35,453 nt of DNA from Gilvimarinus gilvus (GCF_030518155.1 NZ_JAULRU010000428.1:1-35453); one strand, 5' to 3'. Shown: positions 8,121 through 16,718, counted from the first letter of the stretch. Notes: generated by a model not told the origin, from the sequence alone. Numbers and translations: made by a program.

Positions 8121-8515
8121 GGTGTCGCCATAGTGGCTTGGTTCAGTGCTTCAAAGATTTTCTCTTCGCGGGTTTCGGCCACGCTAAACCACACCTGCTT
8201 GCCGCCGCTAAAGAGTATCAGGGTTGATTGGCGCGGGGCTTTAAAATGCTTTACCCACTCTTTTTGATCGTCAAAATCTACATCTAAAACGACCAGTTCC
8301 GACTCAGGATTTTGGGCCTGATAGGCCTCTAATACTTTACGTTGTTTGGCACAGGTGGGGCACCAGGTGGCATACACATCCACCAGCACAGGCGTGCCAT
8401 TGCTTTGCAGGGTATCAAACCTCTCTTTACTGAAGGGCTCAGTGTCGAGCGCCCATGCGTGTGTGCCAGCGAGTGTGATGACGATGGTGGCGAGCAATCG
8501 AGCGAGTAGCTTCAT
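8117..8515 (-). CDS. Periplasmic thioredoxin-like protein
   Basis: A 132-residue protein with a signal peptide (hydrophobic residues 5-20, likely cleavage after AWA near residue 22) and a thioredoxin fold. The active site WCPTC has cysteines at residues 52 and 55, and a cis-proline-like segment (RQSTLILF) follows later in the fold. It resembles the C-terminal domain of DsbD or small periplasmic thioredoxins. It is the first gene of a two-gene operon with the CcdA-type protein, which would keep it reduced. The exact client proteins cannot be told from this window. Confidence 0.88.
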   Translation of the reverse strand: MKLLARLLATIVITLAGTHAWALDTEPFSKERFDTLQSNGTPVLVDVYATWCPTCAKQRKVLEAYQAQNPESELVVLDVDFDDQKEWVKHFKAPRQSTLILFSGGKQVWFSVAETREEKIFEALNQATMATP

Positions 8516-8567
8516 AGTGATCTCCGATATTAGACTGTAAAGGGTAGAGTCATTAAAGACGGTATTG

Positions 8568-8584
8568 TTACATTGGCGATGTAA
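8568..8584. promoter_or_regulatory. Palindrome between thioredoxin and RIO kinase genes
   Basis: TTACAT and ATGTAA form a perfect inverted repeat around TGGCG (TTACATTGGCGATGTAA) in the divergent intergenic region. Size and placement suit an operator for a dimeric regulator, but no family is recognised. Confidence 0.3.
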
Positions 8585-8698
8585 ATAAGTGTTATTACCA
8601 TCATTAAGCTTTAGGCCTCAATCCTAATTCAAGTTGCACTTTGGTACGACTGTCTCTATTGTGGCTGACAGTTCCCATAAGGCATTTGAAAGGCAAGA

Positions 8699-9562
8699 AT
8701 GAAAGTCCCCAAGCGTTTGCAACCACTGCTCGATGACGGCTTAATCAGTGGCGTCCAATCCCGTTTAATGAGCGGTAAAGAAGCCGATATTTTTATAGTG
8801 CGTTGTGGCGATACCATCCGCTGCGCCAAGGTCTACAAGGACGCTGCTAAACGCAGCTTCAAAAAGGCTGCCGAATACCAGGAAGGCCGCTCAGTGCGCG
8901 GTGGCCGTCGCGCCCGCGCTATGTCTAAACGCTCCGCCTATGGCCGCCAGCAGCAGGAAGAAATCTGGCAGAACGCCGAGGTAACCGCGCTTTCACGCCT
9001 GGCGAAGGCCGGTGTGCGTGTACCAGAGACTTTTGGGTGTGTCGATGGTGTGTTGCTGATGGAGCTGGTCACCGATGACGACGGCGATGTCGCGCCGCGC
9101 CTTGACGATGTAGTTCTCACCCAAGAGCAGGCGCTGGAAGACCATGCCCTGATGATGCACTACATTAAGCTCATGTTGTGTGAAGGTCTGGTGCACGGTG
9201 ATTTGTCGGAATTTAATGTACTGCTCGACCCTTACGGTCCGGTGATTATCGACTTGCCGCAGGCCGTCGATGCCGCCGCCAATAACAACGCCCAGGCGAT
9301 GTTTGCGCGGGATGTGAATAAGATTACCGAATACTACGCCACTTTTGCCCCCGAGCTTAGCAACACCGATTACGCCCGTGAAATGTGGGCACTGTTTGCC
9401 GAAGGCGAGCTGACCCCTGAGTCGGAAATAACCGGAATCTACTACGGCGAAGAAGGCGAGCCCGACGTGGACTCAGTGCTGGAAGAGATCAAAGCCGTCA
9501 TTGCCGAAAATGAAGAAGAGCAGGCCCGTATCCGACGCGTTACAGGCGAGGATGAGGATTGA
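8699..9562 (+). CDS. RIO-family protein serine kinase
   Basis: The 287-residue protein carries the RIO kinase signature: SGKEADIF (residues 25-32), the ATP-anchoring lysine in CAKVYKD (K44), the catalytic loop LVHGDLSEFNVLL (D168, N173) and the metal-binding IIDLPQAVD (D185). The flexible basic segment at about residues 50-85, rich in Arg and Ser, is typical of RIO1-type proteins. In archaea and eukaryotes RIO kinases act in small-subunit ribosome maturation; bacterial members are widespread but less well understood. The C-terminal 60 residues are very acidic. It is a single gene followed at once by a miniature element. Confidence 0.92.
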   Translation: MKVPKRLQPLLDDGLISGVQSRLMSGKEADIFIVRCGDTIRCAKVYKDAAKRSFKKAAEYQEGRSVRGGRRARAMSKRSAYGRQQQEEIWQNAEVTALSRLAKAGVRVPETFGCVDGVLLMELVTDDDGDVAPRLDDVVLTQEQALEDHALMMHYIKLMLCEGLVHGDLSEFNVLLDPYGPVIIDLPQAVDAAANNNAQAMFARDVNKITEYYATFAPELSNTDYAREMWALFAEGELTPESEITGIYYGEEGEPDVDSVLEEIKAVIAENEEEQARIRRVTGEDED

Positions 9563-9567
9563 GCCAG

Positions 9568-9744
9568 CAGGTTGTTGAAAAAACCAAGCGTACTCAGCCT
9601 GAAAGCCCCAGAGGGCGTGGCTTGAAGCGCACATCTGCTGCGCCTTGCCTCTAGCAAAGGGAACCATCCTGTCCGTCGAGACTAGACACAACATCTGCAC
9701 GCTTCAGACTACGCTGAGCATGCATGGGGTTTTTCAACCGCCTG
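9568..9744. mobile_element. Miniature inverted-repeat element, copy 2 (177 bp)
   Basis: This segment has near-perfect ends (CAGGTTGTTGAAAA and TTTTCAACCGCCTG) and an interior almost identical to copy 1 at 2922-3184, including the run from GCGTGGCTTGAAGCGCACAT onward. It lacks an internal section of about 85 bases, consistent with a deletion between two CAG triplets. The flanks CCAG and CGAG look like a mutated CTAG duplication. It begins six bases after the stop of the RIO kinase gene and may act as its transcript end. No coding frame in it is believable. Confidence 0.82.
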
Positions 9745-9875
9745 CGAGCAAAGGTTGTTTGTTACTTTCCGCTCTCGGTTTAAATCAGTACCCCGTTGTG
9801 CGAGCGTATAGCCCTATTAAAAATTCGAGTAACTATTTCCTTTCACTTGCGAATCTCACCCTAAATATTCCCAGA

Positions 9876-10310
9876 CTAGGGTTCTAGTAATACAGCGCCT
9901 GAGCCACACTCAGAGAGTTCGTCCTCAGGGTTGCGCAGTACACAAGCTTGCATGGAAAGACAGCCACATCCAATACAATCGGAGAGGTCATCGCGCAACT
10001 TCGTTAATTTGGCAATGCGCGCTTCTAGTTGAGTTTTCCAAAAACGCGACAGCTCTTGCCAGTCTTGCTTGCTCGCCTGTTTATTCATGGGCAGGATCGA
10101 AATCGCCTCTTTGATCTCGCTTAACGGCATACCAAGTTGTTGAGCCACTTTGATAATGGCGATTCTGCGCAATACCGCCCGAGGGTAAAAACGCTGATTA
10201 CTGCTACTACGGTAGCTGCTAATCAGCCCTTTTTTTTCGTAAAAATGTAAGGCTGAAACATTAACACCACTGCGCTTGGCGACATCTCCTACCTTTAAGT
10301 CATTTTCCAT
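9876..10310 (-). CDS. Redox-sensing regulator SoxR
   Basis: SoxR is a MerR-family activator that senses redox-cycling compounds through a [2Fe-2S] cluster. The 144-residue protein shows the MerR helix-turn-helix (KVGDVAKRSGVNVSALHFYE), a dimerisation helix, and the four-cysteine cluster motif CIGCGCLSMQAC (C112, C115, C117, C123). The ATG at 10310 is preferred over the one at 10331 because AGGA precedes it and it matches the family N-terminus. It is divergent from a flavodoxin-fold reductase gene, and a perfect palindrome lies between them in the overlong promoter spacer typical of SoxR targets. Confidence 0.95.
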   Translation of the reverse strand: MENDLKVGDVAKRSGVNVSALHFYEKKGLISSYRSSSNQRFYPRAVLRRIAIIKVAQQLGMPLSEIKEAISILPMNKQASKQDWQELSRFWKTQLEARIAKLTKLRDDLSDCIGCGCLSMQACVLRNPEDELSECGSGAVLLEP

Positions 10311-10356
10311 AAGGATTCCTACTGACAGCAAAGCTTTAATGTAACCAAAGAATCGA

Positions 10357-10387
10357 TTGACCTCAACCTAGGTTGAGGTTTTAGTGT
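10357..10387 (+). promoter_or_regulatory. SoxR-type promoter and operator
   Basis: A perfect 18-bp palindrome, CCTCAACCTAGGTTGAGG (10361-10378), lies between a -35-like TTGACC (10357-10362) and a -10-like TAGTGT (10382-10387). The spacing is 19 bases, the overlong spacer expected for MerR-family activation. The CCTCAA...TTGAGG core matches the known SoxR box. It points toward the reductase gene at 10416. Confidence 0.8.
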
Positions 10388-10415
10388 TGGTTCCTTTAGC
10401 CTAGAGGAGCTTCTG

Positions 10416-10931
10416 ATGAAAAACGTCCTAACCCTTTATTCAAGCGCACGGCCCCGCGGCAACACCTTTGCTATGGTTAAAGTGCTAACTGACTTAATCC
10501 CCTTACAAGCTTTATACTTAGACGATCTTGATATACGCGACTACGACTATGACTTTGGCAATCAAGGTGACGACTTTGCCAATGTAATTGATAGCATGTT
10601 GAAAGCAGACGTTATTGTTTTTGCTTGCCCGGAATATTGGTACGCACTGACTCCTGCTTTCAAACGTCTTTTTGACCGGTTCACTGACCTGACTGAGCTT
10701 GAGTGCTTAAAAGTAAAAGGTAAGGCCTTGCGTAAAAAGCAGTTCTACTTATTTACAACCTCTGCTAGCAAAAAACCGTCTGATGCATTTGTTTCTGTTG
10801 TGAGCCATACACTCAATTACCTAGGCTGGGTGTTTGCGGGATTAGTGCATGTTTATTGTGAGAACAAACTAGACGAAGGCGAAGCGAAATTAGTATTATC
10901 GGATTTTGTAGAGCAAGTCAGTAGGGGGTGA
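10416..10931 (+). CDS. Flavodoxin-fold NAD(P)H-dependent reductase
   Basis: The 171-residue protein has the N-terminal phosphate-loop of NADPH-dependent FMN reductases and flavodoxin-like quinone reductases (LYSSARPRGNT, residues 7-17). The second conserved block FACPEYWYALTPAFKRLFDR corresponds to the family's P-x-Y-x-x-x-x-P-x-x-x-K segment. It likely reduces quinones or flavins in the cytoplasm. AGGAG lies shortly before the ATG. The SoxR-type promoter directly upstream implies induction by redox-cycling compounds, which suits a two-electron quinone reductase. The substrate is not known. Confidence 0.85.
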   Translation: MKNVLTLYSSARPRGNTFAMVKVLTDLIPLQALYLDDLDIRDYDYDFGNQGDDFANVIDSMLKADVIVFACPEYWYALTPAFKRLFDRFTDLTELECLKVKGKALRKKQFYLFTTSASKKPSDAFVSVVSHTLNYLGWVFAGLVHVYCENKLDEGEAKLVLSDFVEQVSRG

Positions 10932-11008
10932 TATAGTAGCTTGATATCCCGCGTCGATTGGTTCCGCTGCGACAATGGCTCACGGAACCTGTTCTGCGAT
11001 TTGTGAGC

Positions 11009-11057
11009 GCTTTTTAGCTGGCCTGTAATTTGGCGACCGTAGGCCGTCGCTAAAAGC
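11009..11057. repeat. Imperfect inverted repeat before the phosphodiesterase gene
   Basis: GCTTTTTAGC (11009-11018) pairs with GCTAAAAGC (11049-11057) with one bulge, enclosing a smaller GCGAC/GTCGC hairpin (11033-11037 with 11046-11050). It could end the reductase transcript or fold in the leader of the next gene; it stops just before that gene's ribosome binding site. Confidence 0.35.
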
Positions 11058-11072
11058 ACAAGGAAGAATGCT

Positions 11073-12050
11073 TTGAAAACAACAACCGTAATCCTAGTTG
11101 CTATCGCCACCTTCGCAGTTTGCGTCTATGTATTTAACGCTTCCTGGCGTGCGACACCAGAGAGCGGCGGCCCCAAACTTTTATCCCATCGCGGCGTACA
11201 TCAAACCTATCACCGTGAAGGGCTGACCAACGATACTTGTACAGCCGAAAGGATTGATTCGCCCGCACACGACTTTATCGAAAATACCATTCCCTCTATG
11301 CGCGCGGCTTTTGCCGCCGGCGCCGATGTGGTTGAGTTGGATGTTCATCCTACCACCGACGGCTACTTGGCCGTGTTGCACGACTGGAGGCTAGACTGTC
11401 GTACCGAAGGCAAGGGGCCTGCGCGCAAGCATGACCTTGCGTACTTAAAAACCTTAGACCTCGGATACGGCTACACCGCTGATAAGGGCAAAACTTTCCC
11501 TCTGCGCGGCAAAGGCATTGGCATGATGCCCGAACTGGGTGAAGTGTTCGCCGAATTCCCCGATAAGCGCTTTCTTATAAATTTCAAAAGCCGCGAGGCG
11601 AGAGAGGGTGATATGTTGGCGGCCCTTCTCAAAACACATCCCCAGTGGCGGAAAACAGTTTGGGGCGTTTACGGCGGGGATGCACCCACCTGGCGAGCTA
11701 AAAAATTAATAGGTGATAACCTGTTGGGCTTCTCGCGCGCCAGTGTTAAAAAGTGTCTGGTGCGGTATATAGCACTTGGCTGGACGGGGCATATGCCTGC
11801 AAAGTGTCACAACACGGTGGTAATGGTACCCATCGATATTGCTCCTTGGCTCTGGGGGTGGCCGCACCTTCTGACTCAGCGCCTGCATGATGTGGGCAGC
11901 GAAATTGCTCTAATTGGCGCGATGGATAACAATGGTGCTCCGTCGATTGATACCCAAGAGCAACTGGTGCTGGTGCCGGATGATTTTTCCGGTTACCTAT
12001 GGACCGATAAGATCGAGGAGATCGGGCCTGTAATTCGTCGCGGCGAATAA
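11073..12050 (+). CDS. Glycerophosphodiester phosphodiesterase family protein
   Basis: This 325-residue protein has an N-terminal hydrophobic signal or anchor (residues 5-22) and the GDPD catalytic pattern: LSHRG near residue 37, ENTIPSM near 71, VELDVHPTTDG near 88, and LHDW near 104. These supply the His, Glu, Asp and second His of the active site. Such enzymes hydrolyse glycerophosphodiesters or related phosphodiesters; export suggests periplasmic action. The start is TTG at 11073, six or so bases after AAGGAAG. A nearby ATG at 11068 is in another frame and meets a stop after two codons. The substrate is uncertain. Confidence 0.88.
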   Translation: MKTTTVILVAIATFAVCVYVFNASWRATPESGGPKLLSHRGVHQTYHREGLTNDTCTAERIDSPAHDFIENTIPSMRAAFAAGADVVELDVHPTTDGYLAVLHDWRLDCRTEGKGPARKHDLAYLKTLDLGYGYTADKGKTFPLRGKGIGMMPELGEVFAEFPDKRFLINFKSREAREGDMLAALLKTHPQWRKTVWGVYGGDAPTWRAKKLIGDNLLGFSRASVKKCLVRYIALGWTGHMPAKCHNTVVMVPIDIAPWLWGWPHLLTQRLHDVGSEIALIGAMDNNGAPSIDTQEQLVLVPDDFSGYLWTDKIEEIGPVIRRGE

Positions 12051-12128
12051 GGGTCGAATAAAGCTCCAGCCAATGGAGCGGGTGTATTGGAACCTCTCCG
12101 AGTTGTAAGTGTCTCCAAGCCCCTAAGG

Positions 12129-13094
12129 TTACAAAGAGGGGCGAAAGTTGAAGCTTAAACTGAGGTAAGGGCTGCTGCTTAAACTGATGTGAGGCTCCTC
12201 CCAGTCGCCGTTGTCTACATCTACGCTCAAGCCTTTAAGACCTCCGACACCGCCTTCCAAGGCCAGCCAAAAATTGCCCGTCACTCGTTTTTCTACCGAT
12301 AAACCCAAATCCCAGTTATCGATGGTGTAGTTAAATTTATCTCCCCGGGTGTCCAGCTGCCAGGAGTTGCCCGCAGGGGAGGCCCCAAAACGAAAGAGCA
12401 GGCTTTTGCTGGGGGAATAAATCACCGCGGGCCAGGGCATGATTGCACTCAGAGTCCAGCGGTCGTTAAATTGGTAAGACGCGCCTACATAAGGCAGTAC
12501 CAAGTTGGATTGCTCGCTAATATCAAAGTACAAGCCAAATGCCCACCAAAGGCGATCAGTTTGAGTGTAGCGGGCGAAACCGCCACCCATTAGCTCCCAG
12601 CTCCAGTGGGAGTCTTTGCTGGAAGCCTTGTGCCCCAAGGGTAGGACAAAGCCGCCTGTTTGCCAGTTTGAGTCGCGCTGGTGGAGCCAGCCCAGGGGAA
12701 TGCCGACCGACATCACGTCCAATGTTTCGCGCTCGTCAGACTCGGGCGTCATACGTGACCAGCTGACCCATTCCCCCACCAGCAAGGCGTCGCGGTCGCT
12801 CATTAAAAACGGCAGTATCGCGCCCTGAGTCACGGTATCTTGCGTAAAGCTTAAAGAACGGCCGTCGCCAAGGTCGACATCGCTTTCCTGGTAGTGGTTG
12901 TAGCCCGCAAAAGCCAGAGGTAAAAACGGCGCGTTAGAAGTCGAGCGACTAAATTCAATATCACTTTGGGCAAAGGCTTCGGCCCACTCGGTCATCAGGT
13001 CGGCGTGGCTTAGGGGTGCTAAAGCGCAACCTGCCGTGAGCCATAAGAGTCGTCGCGATAGTGTCTGCCTTGACATAGAGCTACTTGAGCGCAT
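12129..13094 (-). CDS. Predicted outer-membrane beta-barrel protein
   Basis: The 321-residue protein has a signal peptide (basic head, hydrophobic stretch, cleavage near SHA at about residue 31). The remainder is a series of alternating polar and aromatic strands ending in FNFRPSL, which together suggest an outer-membrane barrel. It resembles the DUF6268-type barrel proteins, but that assignment is from memory of general pattern only. Function is unknown. Two ATGs (13094 and 13076) are possible; neither has a clear ribosome binding site, and both leave the signal peptide intact. A heptanucleotide tandem repeat lies in its 5' region. Confidence 0.7.
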   Translation of the reverse strand: MRSSSSMSRQTLSRRLLWLTAGCALAPLSHADLMTEWAEAFAQSDIEFSRSTSNAPFLPLAFAGYNHYQESDVDLGDGRSLSFTQDTVTQGAILPFLMSDRDALLVGEWVSWSRMTPESDERETLDVMSVGIPLGWLHQRDSNWQTGGFVLPLGHKASSKDSHWSWELMGGGFARYTQTDRLWWAFGLYFDISEQSNLVLPYVGASYQFNDRWTLSAIMPWPAVIYSPSKSLLFRFGASPAGNSWQLDTRGDKFNYTIDNWDLGLSVEKRVTGNFWLALEGGVGGLKGLSVDVDNGDWEEPHISLSSSPYLSLSFNFRPSL

Positions 13095-13257
13095 TTGAGG
13101 AGTCGGGCCTATTGTGCCCGACTCCGGGTCGCGCTTCCAGCTAGGTCAGGATTATGCGGTAGGGTGCGGGGCCGCAATCTTGTGGCGCGCGGCAAATTGC
13201 AGCATTTTGCAGCTGATTGGAGATAAAGTTGGTGTGGTGAACGCTTACAACACAATG

Positions 13258-13369
13258 TCAGACCTCAGACCTCAGACCTCAGACCTCAGACCTCAGACCT
13301 CAGACCTCAGACCTCAGACCTCAGACCTCAGACCTCAGACCTCAGACCTAAGACCTCAGACCTCAGACC
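13258..13369. repeat. Heptanucleotide tandem repeat, 16 units of TCAGACC
   Basis: Sixteen consecutive 7-bp units run without a break. Fifteen are exactly TCAGACC and the fourteenth is TAAGACC. It lies between the 5' end of the barrel gene and the 3' end of the DUF1501 gene, both on the minus strand. Such uniform short repeats are prone to slippage. A plus-strand frame through it encodes a repeated DLRPQTS peptide but has no coding support. Confidence 0.95.
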
Positions 13370-13405
13370 GCAAGTTTCCCGTAACCCGCTCCCCGTACCC
13401 CACTC

Positions 13406-14764
13406 CTATACAAACCCCAAATCCACATCACTAAAATTACCCAAGTTCGGGAATGCTGTGGCGAAGTCGGAGGCGGGCAAGCCAAACCAGCTTGCGAGTG
13501 TTGCGCCGTATTGATCAACACTGGTGGTGGGAATAATACGGCCCTCACCAATGTCGTCGTCACTGTTAAGCTCCAGAGAGGGAAGGTTGCCGTAGACTTC
13601 ACCACCGTTCACGGCGCCGCCGCAAATAATTTGGTGCCCGCCCCAGGCGTGGTCGGTGCCGTCGCCGTTACTAGTGAGAGTGCGACCAAAGTCGGACATG
13701 GTAAAGGTGGTAACGTTTTCAGTCAGTGAGAGTTCTGCTAACGCTGATTGAAAGGCATTTAAGCCAGCGGAAAGTTCGCTGAAAAGTGCCGGTTGACGAT
13801 TGGCTTGATCACCGTGAGTGTCGTAGTCGCCCATACCGACGAAATAGATTTGCCGTTTTACATCAAGGGCACTGCGAGCGGAGATAAGCTTCGCGACCAT
13901 GGAAAGGTCGGTGCCGAGTTTGCCTGCCGGGAAGCGGGTATTCAGAGGTGTCTGTTGGTCGAGTGCTGATTTCACCTCGCTTGCCAATGCCCAGGCGCGC
14001 TCTTGTATACCGGCGTATTCACGTAAAAATACGTGGCTATCGGCCCCTCGCATTAACGTGCGGAACACCTGGGCGCGGGTGGTTTCGTTGGGCTCGGAGC
14101 TGTTTTCGTTAAAGTGGTTAAGCAGTTCAACACCAAAACCATTAACCGCGTACGGGAATACTGTTTGCCCACTTTGAAAAATATTGTTGCCGCTCAGGGA
14201 AATGTTCATCGACAGCTGCTGATTTACATTCATCGAACGCATTACATCTGCAGCGCGTCCGGCCCATCCTGTGGTGGCGGCATCTTCAGCAAGGGATTGC
14301 ACGAAGGTTTGTTGATCGTTATGTGAAAAAAGTTGAGGTGGCAGTTGCGAGCGGTTATTGACGTAATCGGATTTGCTGACAGGTTCAATCAACGAGCCAC
14401 AGTTGGCCAACACCGCTAGCTTTTGGTTGTTGTACAGAGATTGCAACTCGGGCATCGCCGGATGAAAACCGTACGCAGTACTGCCTGTACTCATGGGCAA
14501 CAGGTCGGCACGAGGAACAGCCAAATTTTGTCGCACGCTGGCATAGGTGTTATAGGCCGAGGTGTCGGTTGGTACCACCATGTTGTGGGAGTCGTTGCCG
14601 CCAAACAAGAATATACACACCAGCGCTTTGTAGTCGTCAGCGGCAGCAGTTTGCGCCATGGCCACTTGCATGCGGGCACTTAGGGCAGCAAAGCTGGCAC
14701 TGCCCAGGCAAGCGGCAACACCCTGACGAAGAAAGCGACGGCGTGATTTGGATATGTGAGTCAT
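13406..14764 (-). CDS. DUF1501 protein with Tat signal
   Basis: The 452-residue protein begins with a twin-arginine signal (RRRFLRQG at residues 8-15, then a hydrophobic segment to about residue 38), so it is exported folded. The body is a DUF1501 domain, a relative of the sulfatase/alkaline phosphatase fold, with typical segments LFGGNDSHNMVVPTD, TMSDFGRTLTSNGDGTDHAW and GGHQIICGGAVNG. DUF1501 genes usually travel with DUF1800 genes, as here: the DUF1800 gene ends 18 bp upstream and AGGAAAAG provides a ribosome binding site. The function of the pair is unknown. Confidence 0.92.
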   Translation of the reverse strand: MTHISKSRRRFLRQGVAACLGSASFAALSARMQVAMAQTAAADDYKALVCIFLFGGNDSHNMVVPTDTSAYNTYASVRQNLAVPRADLLPMSTGSTAYGFHPAMPELQSLYNNQKLAVLANCGSLIEPVSKSDYVNNRSQLPPQLFSHNDQQTFVQSLAEDAATTGWAGRAADVMRSMNVNQQLSMNISLSGNNIFQSGQTVFPYAVNGFGVELLNHFNENSSEPNETTRAQVFRTLMRGADSHVFLREYAGIQERAWALASEVKSALDQQTPLNTRFPAGKLGTDLSMVAKLISARSALDVKRQIYFVGMGDYDTHGDQANRQPALFSELSAGLNAFQSALAELSLTENVTTFTMSDFGRTLTSNGDGTDHAWGGHQIICGGAVNGGEVYGNLPSLELNSDDDIGEGRIIPTTSVDQYGATLASWFGLPASDFATAFPNLGNFSDVDLGFV

Positions 14765-14782
14765 CGTCTTTTCCTGTAAAGG

Positions 14783-16624
14783 TTAGCGCTGCAGTGCAAA
14801 ATACGCAGAGGCGGCAATCACACCAGCGGCCTCCTGTACTCTGAGCATACGTGAGTAATCGTTGTTTTCGCCAAATGGCAGTGCGTCGATATTTTCAATC
14901 AGTAGTTGGCGGGCGTCGTTTGGAATTTGCCCGGCGCACAGCAACAGGTTGAGCCTGTCTATCAGTGCGGCGGCATCACCGGCAATCGATTTTTCGGCGC
15001 TGACATCAATAGCCGGTGGGTGTATGTCCCAGTTGTAGCCAGCGCGCTGGGCCTGAACCCAATCGGCGTCTTTATCGCGCCAGTAAATGGCCTCTGTCAG
15101 CGAGTTGGTTTTCGCCACCATGGTACTTTCGGTATGAATCTGAAACTCCGGTGATAACAAATTTTGGTTTCTAATGGTGCCTGGGTGGGAGTAACCGGGG
15201 CGGTAGAAATTAAACACCGAAAATGAGCCGTAGGGTCGTTGCCCCAGTTTTCGGTCAGAGCCTAAATAACGAATGCGTTTTCCCACCACGGCACTTTCGT
15301 CTTCGTTATAAACGGCCGTACCCTCTGCCGGAAAGGTGCGCCATACGTTGGCGATTTGCAGTATGGGCTCGCGCAATTTACCAAAGGAGTCTGGCGCTAG
15401 TACGTGACCGCTGCGCGCCTCAATATCGGTAAGAATCGTGCGTACGACCGCTTGTAAGTCACCGCGAACGCCAAAGCCGTTGTTGTTAAACACACTGGCT
15501 ACGCGCTCTACATAGGCGGGGCTGGGGTTGCTGGTCACCAGCCTTTGGATTAATTGTTTGCTGATAAACGGGCCGACGTTGGGGTGGTTAAATAAGTTGT
15601 CCATGGCGCCGGTCATGTCCTGCTCTGCGGTTTGGCCCGCTGGCAGCACAGTGCCATTGAGTAAGGCTTTGGATTCGGTGTCGTGAATGGCCTGATACGC
15701 CTTCATTGGCAGAGCTTCGCCGATGGCATCGCTGGTCCACTCCCACCAAATGTTGGTTGTCGCAAAATTCCAGCCGGTAAACACGCGGGCAAAAGCCTTT
15801 ATGGTTTCCTGATCGTAGCTGGGAATGGGTTGACCTTGTGCGTCGGTTTTAGCCGTACCATCGAGGTTTAGCTCCACCAGGCCGATACTAAACAACTGCA
15901 TTACTTCCCGGGCGTAGTTTTCATCGGGGCGAATATTATGCTCAGCATTGGCTTTTTCGTTGCGCACCATACTAAGGTATTCGCCCATCATAGGATGCAG
16001 GGTGACGGCTTCGAGCAAATCGCGGTAATTGCCAAAGGCATGTTCGGCCAACATGTCCTGGTAACTGGCGATGCCGCGGGTGTCGTTGTACAAAACGTCG
16101 GAGACATTGGATATAACAAGTATTTGGCTCAGCGCAAAGGCTACGCGCTGACGCAATTGGTCGGGACTGCGCAGTACTACCTCCCACCAAATATCGCTGC
16201 GTTGTAAATCGCGATAGTAACCATCTGCATCGTCTATTTCAGGCGATGGTGTTGCCTCCCATCCGAGGGATTCAAAGCGCTCATCCAACAGCGGTAAGTG
16301 TAAGGTAGCGGGGGTATTGAGCTGTTCCTGCAGCCAGTCATCCTGCCCTTGATTGAGCACGGCGAGTACGCTGTCTTCGGTGGGGCCAAAGGTAGTTTGT
16401 TGTAAAAAGCGCGCGGCCGTTTTGGCTTCGTCCCAGTGTTCGTCTGCCGATAGGGGTAATTCGGCAACAGGGTCAGGCTCTGGGGGCAACTCAGGCTCTG
16501 GTTGCGGCGAAACCGGAGGATTTGCGGGATTGTTGCCGCTACCGCCTCCACCGCAGCCAGCGCTGAGTGTTGCCAAAAATATCAATAGTGCCGCTGCCGT
16601 TAGGCGGGTAATGAGCATAGTCAT
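14783..16624 (-). CDS. DUF1800 lipoprotein
   Basis: This 613-residue protein has a lipoprotein signal with lipobox LSAGC (Cys near residue 24), a Gly/Pro-rich linker and a DUF1800 domain. The domain segments include AARFLQQTTFGPT, RVAFALSQILV, ENYAREVMQLFSIGL and FARVFTGWNF. It is probably anchored in the outer or inner membrane and acts with the Tat-exported DUF1501 partner encoded directly downstream. No enzymatic activity is established for the family. The first ATG (16624) and the one two codons later are equally plausible. Confidence 0.92.
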   Translation of the reverse strand: MTMLITRLTAAALLIFLATLSAGCGGGGSGNNPANPPVSPQPEPELPPEPDPVAELPLSADEHWDEAKTAARFLQQTTFGPTEDSVLAVLNQGQDDWLQEQLNTPATLHLPLLDERFESLGWEATPSPEIDDADGYYRDLQRSDIWWEVVLRSPDQLRQRVAFALSQILVISNVSDVLYNDTRGIASYQDMLAEHAFGNYRDLLEAVTLHPMMGEYLSMVRNEKANAEHNIRPDENYAREVMQLFSIGLVELNLDGTAKTDAQGQPIPSYDQETIKAFARVFTGWNFATTNIWWEWTSDAIGEALPMKAYQAIHDTESKALLNGTVLPAGQTAEQDMTGAMDNLFNHPNVGPFISKQLIQRLVTSNPSPAYVERVASVFNNNGFGVRGDLQAVVRTILTDIEARSGHVLAPDSFGKLREPILQIANVWRTFPAEGTAVYNEDESAVVGKRIRYLGSDRKLGQRPYGSFSVFNFYRPGYSHPGTIRNQNLLSPEFQIHTESTMVAKTNSLTEAIYWRDKDADWVQAQRAGYNWDIHPPAIDVSAEKSIAGDAAALIDRLNLLLCAGQIPNDARQLLIENIDALPFGENNDYSRMLRVQEAAGVIAASAYFALQR

Positions 16625-16718
16625 CGCTTAATTATCGTTATGGGCTCAATGCATACTTTGCCATGTTGATCGATAAATGGCCAGCTGGCGATAATAGCCC
16701 CACTGTGTGTTGAGCTGG

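Noticed and set aside
9645-9887. Small reading frame across the right part of miniature element copy 2
   Set aside because: A nearly identical frame arises in copy 1 (from 3085), so it follows from the element sequence, and nothing suggests it is translated.
13258-13369. Possible CRISPR array
   Set aside because: The units are 7 bp and contiguous, without spacers; no cas gene is in the window.
13114-13434. Plus-strand frame encoding a repeated DLRPQTS peptide
   Set aside because: It exists only because the 7-bp DNA repeat leaves one frame open. There is no ribosome binding site and no domain, and both neighbouring genes are on the other strand.
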